From contig JAEUIZ010000022.1 of assembly GCA_016793805.1 (NCBI GenBank), positions 62,001-126,000 of the forward strand: a stretch of DNA of 64,000 nucleotides, given 5' to 3'. Positions 15,997-25,353 of this stretch are shown piece by piece. This stretch comes from Phycisphaerae bacterium. Lineage in GTDB: Bacteria; Planctomycetota; Phycisphaerae; Phycisphaerales; UBA1924. Made by a program: the position numbers and the translations under genes. Positions within the stretch are counted from its first letter, which is position 1; each line of letters opens with the position of its first letter. The notes beneath the pieces were generated by a model that was not told the DNA's origin, searched no databases, and was given only the letters and a program-made list of their open reading frames with translations.

Positions 15997-17445
15997 CTAC
16001 GCCCGCGCCGCGCCGGTGAGCAACTCGCCGATGAACGCCGCGTGCGACCGCTGCCCGAGCCAGAAGCAGTCCAACTCGAACTTCTCGTTGGGCGAGTGCA
16101 CCCGATCGTCGTCGAGCCCGAAGCCCATGAAGATCGTCTCCATCCCCAACTCCGCCTTCAGCAGCCCCGCCACCGGGATCGAGCCCCCGCTCTTGATGAG
16201 CGCCGGGCGCTTCCCCGACGCCCGCTTGATCGCCCGCTCCGCCGCCGCGAGCAACGGCGAGTCCGTGCGCACCGTCGCGCCCCAGCCCCCGTGATGGTCC
16301 GTGAGTTCCCATCGACACCCGGGCGGCGTCCGATCCCGCAGCCACTTGAAAAACATCTTCGTGATCCTCGCCGGGTCCTGGTCCGCCACCAGTCGGAAAC
16401 TCACCTTCGCGCTCGCCTTCGCGGGGATCACCGTCTTGGCCCCGGCCCCCGTGTACCCGCCCCAGATCCCGTTGATCTCCGCCGTCGGCCTCCCCCACTC
16501 CCGCTCCAGCGCCGTGTACCCCGCCTCCCCGATGTCCGCGGCCCTGGGTAGCCCGATCTTCTTCAACGCCGCTGCCGCGTTGAACTTCAGCCGCTTCCAC
16601 GCCTCGCGCTCGCTCCGCGCCAGCGGCCGAACCGCGTCATAGAACCCCGGGATCGTCACCCGCCGCTCCTTGTCCCAGAGTTGCGCCAGCACCTTCGCCA
16701 GTTCGTTGTTCGGGTTCGGCGCCCGCCCGCCCCACAGGCCCGAGTGCAGATCCTGGTTCGCCGCGTGCAGCGTGACCTCGGTGTACGCCAGCCCGCGCAC
16801 CCCGTACGTGATCGCCGGCTTCCCGCGCCCGAGTTGCCCCGTGTCCGAGATGAGGCAGATGTCGCACCCGCCGAGCCGCTCCCGGTGCGCGCGCACGAAC
16901 GCCGGCAGCGACACCGACCCGCACTCCTCCTCGCCCTCGAGCAGCACCGTGAACCTCGCCCCGCCCGCGGGAAGCCCGCTCACCTTCTTCCACGCCCGCA
17001 GCGCCTCGAGGAACGTCATCACCTGGCCCTTGTCGTCCACCGCCCCGCGGGCCACGACTCGCTCCCCGATTGCGCCCTCCGCCGGCTTCCGCACCGGCTC
17101 GAACGGCGGGCTCTCCCAGAGGTCCAACGGATCGGCCGGCTGCACGTCGTAGTGCCCATAGAACAGGACGTGCGGGCCCTTGTACCCCGGGCCACCGCCG
17201 CACTCCGCGAGCACGATCGGATGCCCCGGCTTGCCGCCCGGCGCCGTCGTCTCGTGGATCTCGACTGCGAACCCCAGATCGCGGAGTTGGTCCGCCGCCC
17301 ATGTCGCCGCCTGCCGCGTCTGCCCCGCGTACGCCGGATCCGTGCTGATGCTCGGGATCCGCAGCCAGTCCATCCACCGCCCGATCGCGCCCTCCTCGTC
17401 GGCATTGAGTTGCGCCAGCACCGCGTCCAGCATCACATCGGACAT
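15997..17445 (-). CDS. M20-family dipeptidase/deacylase
   Basis: A 482-residue zinc peptidase of the M20 dipeptidase type. Metal ligands are visible in order: His in LFYGHYDVQP, Asp in VDDKGQ, the Glu-Glu pair in LLEGEEECGS, Asp in LISDTG and His near the end in VHSPNEKF. A dimerisation domain (~residues 215-390) is inserted between the two halves, as normal. It probably cleaves small dipeptides or acylated amino acids in the cytoplasm. ATG 17443-17445 is preceded by GGAGAAGG. The length is typical (450-490). Its neighbours give no pathway context. Confidence 0.9.
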   Translation of the reverse strand: MSDVMLDAVLAQLNADEEGAIGRWMDWLRIPSISTDPAYAGQTRQAATWAADQLRDLGFAVEIHETTAPGGKPGHPIVLAECGGGPGYKGPHVLFYGHYDVQPADPLDLWESPPFEPVRKPAEGAIGERVVARGAVDDKGQVMTFLEALRAWKKVSGLPAGGARFTVLLEGEEECGSVSLPAFVRAHRERLGGCDICLISDTGQLGRGKPAITYGVRGLAYTEVTLHAANQDLHSGLWGGRAPNPNNELAKVLAQLWDKERRVTIPGFYDAVRPLARSEREAWKRLKFNAAAALKKIGLPRAADIGEAGYTALEREWGRPTAEINGIWGGYTGAGAKTVIPAKASAKVSFRLVADQDPARITKMFFKWLRDRTPPGCRWELTDHHGGWGATVRTDSPLLAAAERAIKRASGKRPALIKSGGSIPVAGLLKAELGMETIFMGFGLDDDRVHSPNEKFELDCFWLGQRSHAAFIGELLTGAARA

Positions 17446-17503
17446 GGCCCTTCTCCCAGTGGCGGCGGGTCGGCCCGCCGCGCCGGGAGGATAGCGGGCG
17501 CGG

Positions 17504-18247
17504 TCAGTCCGAGGGCGGCTCGCTTGGCGCGCCCGCCAGGGGCGGCTCCCCGCGCACCCGCCGCGCGATGTCCACGGCGATCAGCCCGTCCAGCGAGATC
17601 GTCTGGTGTGCCAGCACGATCGGCCCGGGCTTCCAGATGAGGGGCCACCCCGGCGGGGCGCAGTTCCTCGCCCCCACCCACGAATCCCGGAGCCTCGCGT
17701 AGCAGACCAACTCGTACCCCGCCCCGCTCAGGCCCTCGTCGAGCCGGGCCAGCAGCGCCGACCCGGGCCGCATGGCGCGCACCGCCGCGTCCACCGGGAA
17801 CCACCGCGCCAGCCTCGCCCCGCGATGCGGAGTGCCGAGGGTGAACAGCCGCGCGATCGCCAGCCCCTGGATCGCCGCCAGACGTGCCGCGAGCCCGCCC
17901 ATCGAGACGGCCACGATGTCGATGGGCGTCTCGCCCCAGCGCGCGCGCGCCGCCGTCCGCACCCGGTCCCCCGCCGACTCGAGGCTCCAGCACGGCGCGA
18001 TCCCACATCCGGCGAACTCGCCCCCTCCCACCAGCCGCGCCAGACGAGACGCCAGCCCCCGCGCCGCCAGCGCCGGCGCCCGCCACCCTCCGACCACCAG
18101 CACCGGACGCGCCGCGGACACCGGCGCGCGCACCATCCTGTCCATCTCCCGCCTCAGCCCGCCCTCGGGCGGCCTCAGCGGAGGCACGATCTCACCCGGC
18201 AGGACGGGACCCGGCGTGGTCGGGCTCGTGGGTGCAGGGGCGGTCAC
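17504..18247 (-). CDS. Alpha/beta hydrolase, lipase-like
   Basis: About 247 residues from GTG 18245-18247, with a Pro-rich N-terminus then an alpha/beta hydrolase core. VLVVGGW marks the first strand and IDIVAVSMGGLAARLAA the nucleophile elbow (Ser after AV, a variant of GxSxG). FTLGTPHRG follows, as in esterase/lipase-like hydrolases acting on hydrophobic esters. The frame is open to an ATG at 18296-18298, but that codon lies inside the start region of the divergent DUF1015 gene, so I prefer the GTG. ATG 18134-18136 with GGGAG upstream is another option. Substrate unknown. Confidence 0.65.
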   Translation of the reverse strand: MTAPAPTSPTTPGPVLPGEIVPPLRPPEGGLRREMDRMVRAPVSAARPVLVVGGWRAPALAARGLASRLARLVGGGEFAGCGIAPCWSLESAGDRVRTAARARWGETPIDIVAVSMGGLAARLAAIQGLAIARLFTLGTPHRGARLARWFPVDAAVRAMRPGSALLARLDEGLSGAGYELVCYARLRDSWVGARNCAPPGWPLIWKPGPIVLAHQTISLDGLIAVDIARRVRGEPPLAGAPSEPPSD

Positions 18248-18296
18248 GGCAGGCAGCGTATCGGGGTATGCTGACGGGTCCACTTGGAGCGCTCCC

Positions 18297-19643
18297 ATGC
18301 CCTCTGTGTTCCCGTTCTCGGCCGTTCAGTTTCGCCAGGGCCGCGGCGACGTGAGCCCCCTGATCGCCCCGCCGTACGACGTGCTCGACGCCGCCGGCAA
18401 GGCCGCACTCCTCGCCAAAGACCCGCGGAACGTGGTGGCCATCGACCTCCCGCACACCCCGGCGAAGGAACTCGGTCCCCCGTCGGCCTACGAGTCGGCG
18501 GCAACCACCTACCAAGCGTGGCTCAAGGACGGGACGTTGACCCGTCGGTCGACGCCGGCGATGTTCGCGTATCGCCAGACGTTCACCCAGCCCGACGGAA
18601 CGCGGGTGCAGCGCTGCGGGATGGCCGCCACGGTCGAGGTCGTCCCGTTCGGTCCGCGCGCCGGGGGCGGGATCCTCCCGCACGAGGAGACGTTCTCCGG
18701 CCCCAAGGAAGACCGCTTCGCGCTGATGAAGGCGACCAAGGCCCAACTCTCCCCGATCTTCGGGCTCTTCGCCGACGACTCGGGGCGGGCGACCGCGATC
18801 GTGCGCACGATCATGGCCTCCCGCGGGCCGGACATGACCGCGACCAGCGGCGAGGGCGTGGTACATGAGGTGTGGACGGTCGCGGACGAGCCGACGATCA
18901 AGGCGTACCAGGACGCGCTGGCGACCGAGGACATCTTCATCGCCGACGGGCACCACCGGTACACGACCGGGCTGAACTACCTCAAGTCGCTCGAATCAGC
19001 CGGGCCCGTGCCGGCGGACCACCCCGCGCGGCGGTCGATGATGGTCCTGGTTGGCATGTCGGACCCGGGGCTGGTCATCTGGCCGACGCACCGCGTCCTG
19101 GGCGGGATGGCGTCGTACACGTTCGACAAGTTCCTGGCGTCGGCGGGGTCGCACCTGCGCGTCGAGCCGATCGCGGGCGATCTGCGGGCGCTCGGCGCCG
19201 CCCTCGATCGCGCCGGCGCGATGGGCGAGCAGCGGTTCGCGCTCTGGGACTTCCAGACTTGCCGCGGCGTGCTGGCGACTCCCGCGAACGCGGACGCGCT
19301 GGCCTCGCGGTTCCCCGAGAAGCCCAAGTCATGGCGGGAGTTGACGGTCGCGTTCTGCCAGTACGTGATCGTCGAGGGCGTGTGCCAGCCCGCGCTCAAC
19401 GGGGGCCAGCCCGTGAAGTGGGCGTTCCCGCACACGATCGCCGAGGTCGAAGAGATCGGGAAGGGGGCCGAGACGGGCGCCGGCGGGGGCAAGGGATTCT
19501 TGCCGCAACTGGCGGTGATCGTTCGGCCCACGCCGCTCGCGGCGGTGCGGGCGGTGAGCAAGGCGGGCCAACTCATGCCGCAGAAGAGCACGTTCTTCTA
19601 CCCGAAACTGGCGACGGGGCTGTGGATCAACCCGCTGGCGTAG
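18297..19643 (+). CDS. DUF1015 family protein
   Basis: A 448-residue protein matching the DUF1015 family (broad, function undefined, sometimes annotated near sugar or serine metabolism). Typical landmarks are the N-terminal LIAPPYDVLDA, the mid-protein IADGHHRYTTGLNYL, and the C-terminal LMPQKSTFFYPKLATGL. GGAG sits nine bases before ATG 18297, and TATGCT lies 24 bases upstream as a possible -10. Its stop lies 17 bases inside the convergent thioredoxin-like gene. Confidence 0.85.
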   Translation: MPSVFPFSAVQFRQGRGDVSPLIAPPYDVLDAAGKAALLAKDPRNVVAIDLPHTPAKELGPPSAYESAATTYQAWLKDGTLTRRSTPAMFAYRQTFTQPDGTRVQRCGMAATVEVVPFGPRAGGGILPHEETFSGPKEDRFALMKATKAQLSPIFGLFADDSGRATAIVRTIMASRGPDMTATSGEGVVHEVWTVADEPTIKAYQDALATEDIFIADGHHRYTTGLNYLKSLESAGPVPADHPARRSMMVLVGMSDPGLVIWPTHRVLGGMASYTFDKFLASAGSHLRVEPIAGDLRALGAALDRAGAMGEQRFALWDFQTCRGVLATPANADALASRFPEKPKSWRELTVAFCQYVIVEGVCQPALNGGQPVKWAFPHTIAEVEEIGKGAETGAGGGKGFLPQLAVIVRPTPLAAVRAVSKAGQLMPQKSTFFYPKLATGLWINPLA

Positions 19644-20091
19644 GGGCCTTGGCGCTCTTGTCGAGCCACGCGAGGAGGTCCTTGGCGCGGACGGCGCCGG
19701 TGAGCCTCGCGACGACCTGCTTCTGCCGCATGAGGATGAGGTCCGGGTAGGCGGTGGTGCCGAGGCGCAGCAGGAGCAGGCTGGTGTCGTCGCCGTCGCG
19801 GACAGACGTGGCATCGACGTAGACCGCGACCGCGTTCTCGCGCACCCACTTCTCGACGCGGCGATCGGCCAGCGCGCCGCCCTTGAGCGTCTGGCACGGG
19901 GGGCACCAGTCCGCGCCGACGTACACGAGCACGGGCTTGCCCAGGGCCGCGGCCGAATCGACGGTGAGCGTGCGGTCGAAGTACGCGGGGAGTGGATGCT
20001 TGGCGCCCCCGCAACTCCGCGTGAGCATGGCAAGGAAGGCGATGCCGATGACGGCGATGACGGCGAAAAGGAAGTTGATGTTCGAGTTCAT
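19627..20091 (-). CDS. Membrane-anchored thioredoxin-like protein
   Basis: A 154-residue protein: an N-terminal membrane helix (NFLFAVIAVIGIAFLAML, residues 5-22), then a thioredoxin fold with the active site WCPPC in VLVYVGADWCPPCQTL, and a cis-Pro region TTAYPDLIL. It is probably a periplasm-facing disulfide reductase/oxidase. ATG 20089-20091 overlaps the stop of the J-protein gene upstream (ATGA-type overlap), so the two are translationally coupled. The 3' end overlaps the convergent DUF1015 gene by 17 bases. Confidence 0.85.
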   Translation of the reverse strand: MNSNINFLFAVIAVIGIAFLAMLTRSCGGAKHPLPAYFDRTLTVDSAAALGKPVLVYVGADWCPPCQTLKGGALADRRVEKWVRENAVAVYVDATSVRDGDDTSLLLLRLGTTAYPDLILMRQKQVVARLTGAVRAKDLLAWLDKSAKAPTPAG

Positions 20092-20612
20092 CGCGCGGGT
20101 CCCTCGCGGGCGGGGTCGAGTTGCTCGATCAGGCGTTCGAGATATCGCCAGGCGTTGAGGCGCGTGCGCACGTCGCGCAAGGCCTCTGGCGAGGGCTCGG
20201 CGACGGCACGCGCGAGCAGGACGGCGACGCGCTCGATCGTCGCACGCCGCTCGGCGTCCGCCCACGCGGACCATCGCGCGCGGGCCGCGTCGCCTCGGGC
20301 CGAGCCCATCTCCTCCTCGATCCGCTCCCGGAGCTCGAGGGTCTCGGCGAGGAAGCCCTCGGGGAGCGAGCGGTCCTGCTCCTTGGTCGGCCCGCCGAGC
20401 CGCAGAAGCAGGGCCTCCGCCCGCTTCTCGGGGTCTTCCAGGATGAACTTCGCCTGGTTGAGCCGCGCCATCGCGCGGGCGCTCTCGTTGTCGCTGCCTG
20501 CGATATCGGGATGCGCAAGGGCGGCCCGCGCGAGATAGGCCGCACGGATCGCGGGCGCATCGAGCGCGAACGTCGGGGGCAGGCCCAGCGTGTCGAAGGG
20601 GTCGTCGCGCAC
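20088..20612 (-). CDS. HscB-like J-domain co-chaperone
   Basis: A 174-residue protein with an N-terminal J domain (DPFDTLGLPPTFALD, then HPD in ALAHPDIAG) and a C-terminal helical domain with FLAETLELRERIEEEM, the pattern of HscB, which delivers IscU-bound Fe-S clusters to HscA. The length (~170) fits HscB. The start is GTG 20610-20612; no ATG is close. No other isc/suf genes are in the window, so the Fe-S role rests on the C-terminal domain alone; a general DnaJ-like protein is the alternative. Confidence 0.7.
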   Translation of the reverse strand: MRDDPFDTLGLPPTFALDAPAIRAAYLARAALAHPDIAGSDNESARAMARLNQAKFILEDPEKRAEALLLRLGGPTKEQDRSLPEGFLAETLELRERIEEEMGSARGDAARARWSAWADAERRATIERVAVLLARAVAEPSPEALRDVRTRLNAWRYLERLIEQLDPAREGPAR

Positions 20613-20629
20613 GAGGGACTGTAGCGTGA

Positions 20630-22228
20630 CTACCTGATGAGCCCGATGGTGCGCACCGACGCGGTTCCCTCGGCCTCGAAGCGCACCTCGAGGACCTCAA
20701 GGTCGGAAGGAAGCGGGATGACCGCCGCGCCGAGTTTGGCGACCGATTCGAGCCGGGCCTTGTGGACGCCGTTGATCGTGATCGAGACCTTGTCGCTGGG
20801 GTTGAGCCCGCGGAAGTAGATGCCGGAGCCCTTGACGGGCTCGGCGAGGCGGAGCAGCACGACCTCGCCGTTGCGCCAGAGGTACTGCCCGCGGCCCTTG
20901 AGGTCGCCGGCGAACATGGGATTGACCCGGGCATCGACGCGGTTGCGATAGACGACGGTGCCGGTGAGCGGCGCGAGTTGAAGGTTGGCCTCGCGGGCGG
21001 TGGCGGCCGCAGGGTCGAGGACCTCGGGCGCGATCGAGGCCGGAGCGGCCGAACCAAGGCGCTTGCCCAGCGCGATGGTCGCGTCGAACTTCGCGCGATC
21101 CTCCGGGGAGAGGGGCGAGAGGACCAGGCCCGCGCCGGAGAGGGTGCCGTTGGCGCCCGCGCGGAGCGCCGCCGGATCCTTGGACGCGGGCGAGGCGAGG
21201 TTGAGCAGCCCGCGATCGTCGGGCGTGCCGGTGAACGAGAACTCCTTGAACGGCATCTCGCGCAGGTCGATGCCCGTGCCCTTGACCGTGAACTTCTCGT
21301 CGTCGGCCTCTGCGGCGAGCAGGACGAGCGGGAGCGTCGGCCCGAGGTCCGCGGGCAGGAGCAGGCCCGAAGCGCTCTTGAACGGGGCGATGAGCGGACG
21401 AAGCCGGGCCTGGCGCGCCTCCTCGGCGCGACGGGCGGCATCCTCCTGGGCCTTCTTCTGGGCCGCCTCGTACGCCTCCCGTTGTTGGCGCTGCCGTTCC
21501 TCGTACTCGGCCTGCTGCTGCCGCTGACGCTCGGCCTGCTCCTCCATGCGCCGCTTCTGCTCGGCCTCGGCGGCCTTGCGTCGCGCCTCGGCGGCGGCCT
21601 GGGCCGCCTCCATCGCCTTGCGCTGCCGCTCCTGCTCGTCGGCGATCATCTTCTTGTGCTCGGGCGACCCGGCAACGACGCACGGCTTGAGTTTGCTCAA
21701 GGGCACGAAGGTGGTGTTGCGGAACGCGACGTTCATCCCCCCGCGCGAGTCGTAGACCTTGTAGCCCATCGTGATCGGCCCGGTCTTCTCGAAGGTCTCC
21801 TTCCATGCCTCGCCCTTGGCAAAGGCGTGGACCTCCCACTTGCCGTCCGCCTTCATGCCCGAGATCACTCCCTCGAACGGGATCTCGGCGCCCTTCTCGA
21901 GCGCGACGCCGGCGATGGTGGTCCCGTCGAAGACCTCGATGATCACCCCGAGTTGCTCCTTGGTGCGAAGTTTCGCCTTCCACGTCGACTCGTACATCGT
22001 CGGGAGCCCGGCGTCGGCACGCCCCATGCGCTCCGCCTTCTTCCACGGGCCGACCTGAATCCCAACGACCTCCGCGCCCACGTCGCCATGGCTGTACATC
22101 TGGGAGTTGGCGGTCAAGACCCCCTCGACGATGGCCTTGTTCGCGTCGGCCGAGGGCACGCCCCCGCCGCCGCAGCCCGCCACCACGATCACCGTCGCTG
22201 CCGTGAACAGCCCAAGGGCGCTTCGCAT
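20630..22228 (-). CDS. Large coiled-coil lipoprotein
   Basis: A 532-residue lipoprotein. ATG 22226-22228 has an excellent AAGGAGG site and a lipobox signal (MRSALGLFTAATVIVVAGC). Residues ~40-190 form a folded domain (VVGIQVGPWKKAERMG, then KVYDSRGGMNVAF). About 85 residues of charged coiled coil rich in Glu/Arg/Gln follow (EQAERQRQQQAEYEERQRQQ). The C-terminal ~250 residues are beta-rich and end with a possible carbohydrate-binding-like fold (GIYFRGLNPSDKVSITING). I recognise no named family. It lies 18 bases before the J-protein gene and may share its transcript. Confidence 0.8.
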   Translation of the reverse strand: MRSALGLFTAATVIVVAGCGGGGVPSADANKAIVEGVLTANSQMYSHGDVGAEVVGIQVGPWKKAERMGRADAGLPTMYESTWKAKLRTKEQLGVIIEVFDGTTIAGVALEKGAEIPFEGVISGMKADGKWEVHAFAKGEAWKETFEKTGPITMGYKVYDSRGGMNVAFRNTTFVPLSKLKPCVVAGSPEHKKMIADEQERQRKAMEAAQAAAEARRKAAEAEQKRRMEEQAERQRQQQAEYEERQRQQREAYEAAQKKAQEDAARRAEEARQARLRPLIAPFKSASGLLLPADLGPTLPLVLLAAEADDEKFTVKGTGIDLREMPFKEFSFTGTPDDRGLLNLASPASKDPAALRAGANGTLSGAGLVLSPLSPEDRAKFDATIALGKRLGSAAPASIAPEVLDPAAATAREANLQLAPLTGTVVYRNRVDARVNPMFAGDLKGRGQYLWRNGEVVLLRLAEPVKGSGIYFRGLNPSDKVSITINGVHKARLESVAKLGAAVIPLPSDLEVLEVRFEAEGTASVRTIGLIR

Positions 22229-22299
22229 GTTGTCCTCCTTCGTCTGGAAGAGCATACCACGCCGATCGAGCGCCTCACCCGTTGGATACTCTTGGGACC

Positions 22300-22560
22300 A
22301 TGACTACGCCCGAACCCGGCACGCCCGCGATCCCGCCCGAGCAACTCAAAGCAGCGTTCACGGTTTTCAAAAAGCGATTCAAGTTGACGCGGCTCGACGA
22401 CGAGTCGCGGCTGGGCGGCGGGCGGCCCACGACCACGGGCCGATCGTCGCAGATCGCGGGGATCGTGCCACCCAATGACTTCCCCCCGGCGGTCTGGAAG
22501 GAACTGGCGCGTCAGGGACGGATCAAGGATCTGGGAGGCGGGTTCTACGGGATGCCGTAG
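22300..22560 (+). CDS. Small conserved hypothetical protein
   Basis: An 86-residue protein with the look of a short conserved planctomycete family: basic helix FTVFKKRFKLTRLDDESRL, Gly-rich linker, then PPNDFPPAVWKELARQGRI and a C-terminal GGGFYGMP. There is no membrane segment or known motif. No Shine-Dalgarno sequence is seen; TACTCT lies seven bases before ATG 22300, fitting a leaderless start. Divergent from the coiled-coil lipoprotein. Confidence 0.7.
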   Translation: MTTPEPGTPAIPPEQLKAAFTVFKKRFKLTRLDDESRLGGGRPTTTGRSSQIAGIVPPNDFPPAVWKELARQGRIKDLGGGFYGMP

Positions 22561-22600
22561 AACGCCCTGACCTTCGCACGCGAGCGTCGCCGACGGGGCC

Positions 22601-23635
22601 CTATGGGATCTTTCGGCTGATGCCGGGCTGGCTGTAATAGGCGATGGACTCGGGCGTGGCGCCCCCGCCGTTGAACACGCTCCCGCCGGGGTACCAAGGC
22701 GAGGCATCGCGATAGGCCTCTTCCGCCTTCATGCGGCTGGCGTGTCCATCAAAGTAGACCACGTCGATGGCCTGCCCGGTGTGACGGAACGAGAGGAGGT
22801 GCCGCCCCTGGGCCGCGCCGGAACTGGCGCCGCGCCCGTAGGCCGTCCCGCCGTGGAAGATCGGGCCGGAGTCGGTGAAGGAACTGAAGTAGCGCGGGGT
22901 GCAGTCGATATCGAAGTCGAGGAGCGCGCCCGAGCCCTGCGTGGCGAGATATCGCGTGCCGTCGGCGGCAAGGACCTTCTTGGCGGCGTTCTGCCCGATC
23001 ATGTCGAGCCGCGGCTTGTAGGTTCCCGGGACGCTGACCGGGGTGTCAAAGCCAATGGTGGCGTTATTGTTGCAGAGGGCGTTGAGTTGGGTCTGGAGTT
23101 GCTGGGGCAATCGCGCGGGCCAGTCGTGGAAACTGGCGGGAGCGAGGAAACTGACCTGGCGGATGCCGTCGCGGTTGAGGATGGTGTCGAACTGGGCGGC
23201 GTCTCCCATGCCGGCGGCGTTGAAAATCTTGGCGTTGAAGTTGCGGGCCGAGGGGCACCCGAACTGGTTGAAGATCTGGGCGGTGCGCTGGGCGCGGTTG
23301 GCCGAGAGCCCGAGGCTCTCCCCGAGCGTGGGGCTGATCCAATCAAAGGTGGTGGTCGGGGTCTCCGGGCTCTTGTCGAACGTGTAGAGCGTGTCGCCCG
23401 CCTGCCCGACCTGCCCGCGATACCCGGACGTCGTCGGGCCGGCAAAGAAGTCCTTGTGCTGGCTGGCGTAGATCGACTGCCCCTGGCCCGCGCCGCGCAG
23501 ATTCCCGGAGCAGACCACGGCGCGAGCGGCCTCGCGCGCCTGCCCGAGCGTCGGGAGGAGCAGGGAGATGAGGATCGCGATGATCGCGATCACCACCAGC
23601 AACTCGATCAGCGTGAACGCCGACTTGGTCTTCAT
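22601..23635 (-). CDS. Type II secretion/pilus-like pseudopilin
   Basis: A 344-residue prepilin-like protein. The N-terminus [19 protein letters not shown] is the class III signal cut before Phe by prepilin peptidase, with Glu at +5. The C-terminal part is an extended planctomycete-type domain with [17 protein letters not shown], common in the large pseudopilin families of the phylum. AAGGAA lies seven to twelve bases before ATG 23633-23635. It follows the gene at 23651-24043 by 15 bases and is likely its operon partner. No pilus assembly genes are adjacent. Confidence 0.88.
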   Translation of the reverse strand: MKTKSAFTLIELLVVIAIIAILISLLLPTLGQAREAARAVVCSGNLRGAGQGQSIYASQHKDFFAGPTTSGYRGQVGQAGDTLYTFDKSPETPTTTFDWISPTLGESLGLSANRAQRTAQIFNQFGCPSARNFNAKIFNAAGMGDAAQFDTILNRDGIRQVSFLAPASFHDWPARLPQQLQTQLNALCNNNATIGFDTPVSVPGTYKPRLDMIGQNAAKKVLAADGTRYLATQGSGALLDFDIDCTPRYFSSFTDSGPIFHGGTAYGRGASSGAAQGRHLLSFRHTGQAIDVVYFDGHASRMKAEEAYRDASPWYPGGSVFNGGGATPESIAYYSQPGISRKIP

Positions 23636-23650
23636 GCCCGTTCCTTCCGC

Positions 23651-24043
23651 CTATTTCATCCGCTTCGGTTGCTCGCTCGACACCCGTACCTCGCCGGTCC
23701 TGCGGTCCACGAGCGCCTTGGGTTCGCCCTCGATCTGCTTGAGCGCCGGCAGATCGCGCGGCCCGACGATCCACTTGCCCTCCGGTGACTTGTCGACCGA
23801 GAGCAGCGCGACCTTCCCGGTCTCCGGGTTCTTGGCGGGGATCATGATCCCGCGCTTCCCGCCGACGGGGTAGGAGAAGAGGTCTCCGGTGGTCACGTCG
23901 ACGAGGAGCACCTCGCCGGCGAAGTTGACCTGCTCGCGCGACCCGAACATGTAGTAGGCCGAGGCGCCCCCGACCACAAGGGCTGCGACCAGGACCACGA
24001 TCTGCCAGGGCTTGACCGTCGAACTCGCCACGCGTGACTCCAT
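23651..24043 (-). CDS. Small single-TM protein upstream of the pseudopilin
   Basis: A 130-residue protein: basic N-terminus, one membrane helix (WQIVVLVAALVVGGASAYYMFG), then a ~95-residue exposed domain (EVLLVDVTTGDLFSYPV, then GKWIVGPRDLPALKQIEG). It is likely an accessory to the adjacent pseudopilin. The longer upstream frame is Arg-rich shadow, so I start at ATG 24041-24043, although its ribosome site is weak. A possible -10 TATACT lies about 50 bases upstream on this strand. Confidence 0.7.
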   Translation of the reverse strand: MESRVASSTVKPWQIVVLVAALVVGGASAYYMFGSREQVNFAGEVLLVDVTTGDLFSYPVGGKRGIMIPAKNPETGKVALLSVDKSPEGKWIVGPRDLPALKQIEGEPKALVDRRTGEVRVSSEQPKRMK

Positions 24044-24263
24044 CACGGGCCGCGAAGGGGCCCCGTCCACCCTCCGGGCGGCCGACCAGAGTATACCTCG
24101 CGGGTGCGCTCGATCGGAGTTCGCGAATCTCTTTGTCAACACTTCATGTTGTCGGACGCTCGCGGGCTTCGGCCGATCGGAGCGCGGGGGGCGGCGTGCG
24201 TCGAAATCGGACCTCGCGGAGGTCTGGAGCGCACCCGCCGGACGTTCGGCCGTACCATCGAGC

Positions 24264-25346
24264 ATGCGGGTCGTTCTGACGAATCCACGCGGGTTCTGTG
24301 CGGGCGTGCGGATGGCGATCGAGGTCGTCGATCGGGCCGTCGGGCTCTTTCCGGACCGTGCGTTCCATGTCTACCACGAGATCGTGCACAATCGGCACGT
24401 GGTCGGGCGGTTCCGGGATCGGGGCGTGGTCTTTGTGGATAACCTGGCGGATGTCCCGCGCGGGGGGATCGTCGTGTTTTCGGCCCACGGCGTCAGCCCG
24501 GCGATCCGTCGGCAGGCCACCGACCTCGGCCTCATCGCCATCGACGCGACCTGCCCGCTGGTCACCAAGGTTCACTCGGAAGCGGTGCGGTACGCGCGGC
24601 AGGGGTACCAGATCCTGCTGATCGGGCACGCGGACCACCAGGAGGTCGTCGGGACGCGCGGCGAGGCGCCCGACGCGATCCAGGTCGTCGAGCGCGTCGA
24701 GGACATCCCACGGCTGGTGATCCGCGACCCCGCGCGGCTCGTGTACCTGACGCAGACAACGCTCTCGACCGACGACGCGGCCGTCATCATCGACGCGCTG
24801 CGTGCGGCGTTCCCCGGGATCAAAGCACCGCCCACCGAGGACATCTGCTACGCGACGACGAACCGCCAGCACGCGGTGCGGCAGTTGGCGCCCCAGTGCG
24901 ACCTGGTGCTGGTCGTCGGGTCGCGCAACTCGTCGAACTCGGTTCGGCTCACGGAGATCTCGCGGAACGTCGGGACGCCGGCGTTCCTGCTCGACGACGT
25001 GACGGAACTGCGCGAGGAGTGGTTCGTGCCTCGAGCGGATGGGCGACGCGGCGAGGGCGATCGCTCGGACGAGTTGGTGGTCCTGCTGACGGCCGGCGCG
25101 TCGGCGCCGGAGGACCTGGTGGCGGGCATCTGCCGGCAACTTCTGGCGACGCACGGCGGGACGGTGGAGCAGTGGGACGTGTTCGACGAGGACGTGGAGT
25201 TCGCGCTGCCGGTGGCGCTGCGTCGGCTGATGACGGAGCGCGGGGTGGAGCCGCCGGCGGGCGGGATCCGGGTGGGCAAGCCGGTGGTAACGGAGGCGGC
25301 GTACGGGGGCGTGCCGCTGACGGTGAGCGCGGGGCGGCGGGCGTAG
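24264..25346 (+). CDS. ispH: 4-hydroxy-3-methylbut-2-enyl diphosphate reductase
   Basis: IspH makes isopentenyl and dimethylallyl diphosphate from HMBPP, the last step of the MEP isoprenoid pathway, using a [4Fe-4S] cluster. The 360-residue protein has the three cluster Cys motifs in order: RGFCAGV (Cys12), DATCPLVTK (~98) and DICYATTNRQ (~195). It also has FSAHGVSP (His, HMBPP binding) and the substrate-binding VVGSRNSSNSVRL. The length is typical for the longer bacterial form. ATG 24264 lacks a Shine-Dalgarno sequence; TACCAT lies five bases upstream. It converges with the LolA-like gene. Confidence 0.95.
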   Translation: MRVVLTNPRGFCAGVRMAIEVVDRAVGLFPDRAFHVYHEIVHNRHVVGRFRDRGVVFVDNLADVPRGGIVVFSAHGVSPAIRRQATDLGLIAIDATCPLVTKVHSEAVRYARQGYQILLIGHADHQEVVGTRGEAPDAIQVVERVEDIPRLVIRDPARLVYLTQTTLSTDDAAVIIDALRAAFPGIKAPPTEDICYATTNRQHAVRQLAPQCDLVLVVGSRNSSNSVRLTEISRNVGTPAFLLDDVTELREEWFVPRADGRRGEGDRSDELVVLLTAGASAPEDLVAGICRQLLATHGGTVEQWDVFDEDVEFALPVALRRLMTERGVEPPAGGIRVGKPVVTEAAYGGVPLTVSAGRRA

Positions 25347-25353
25347 GGCCGCT

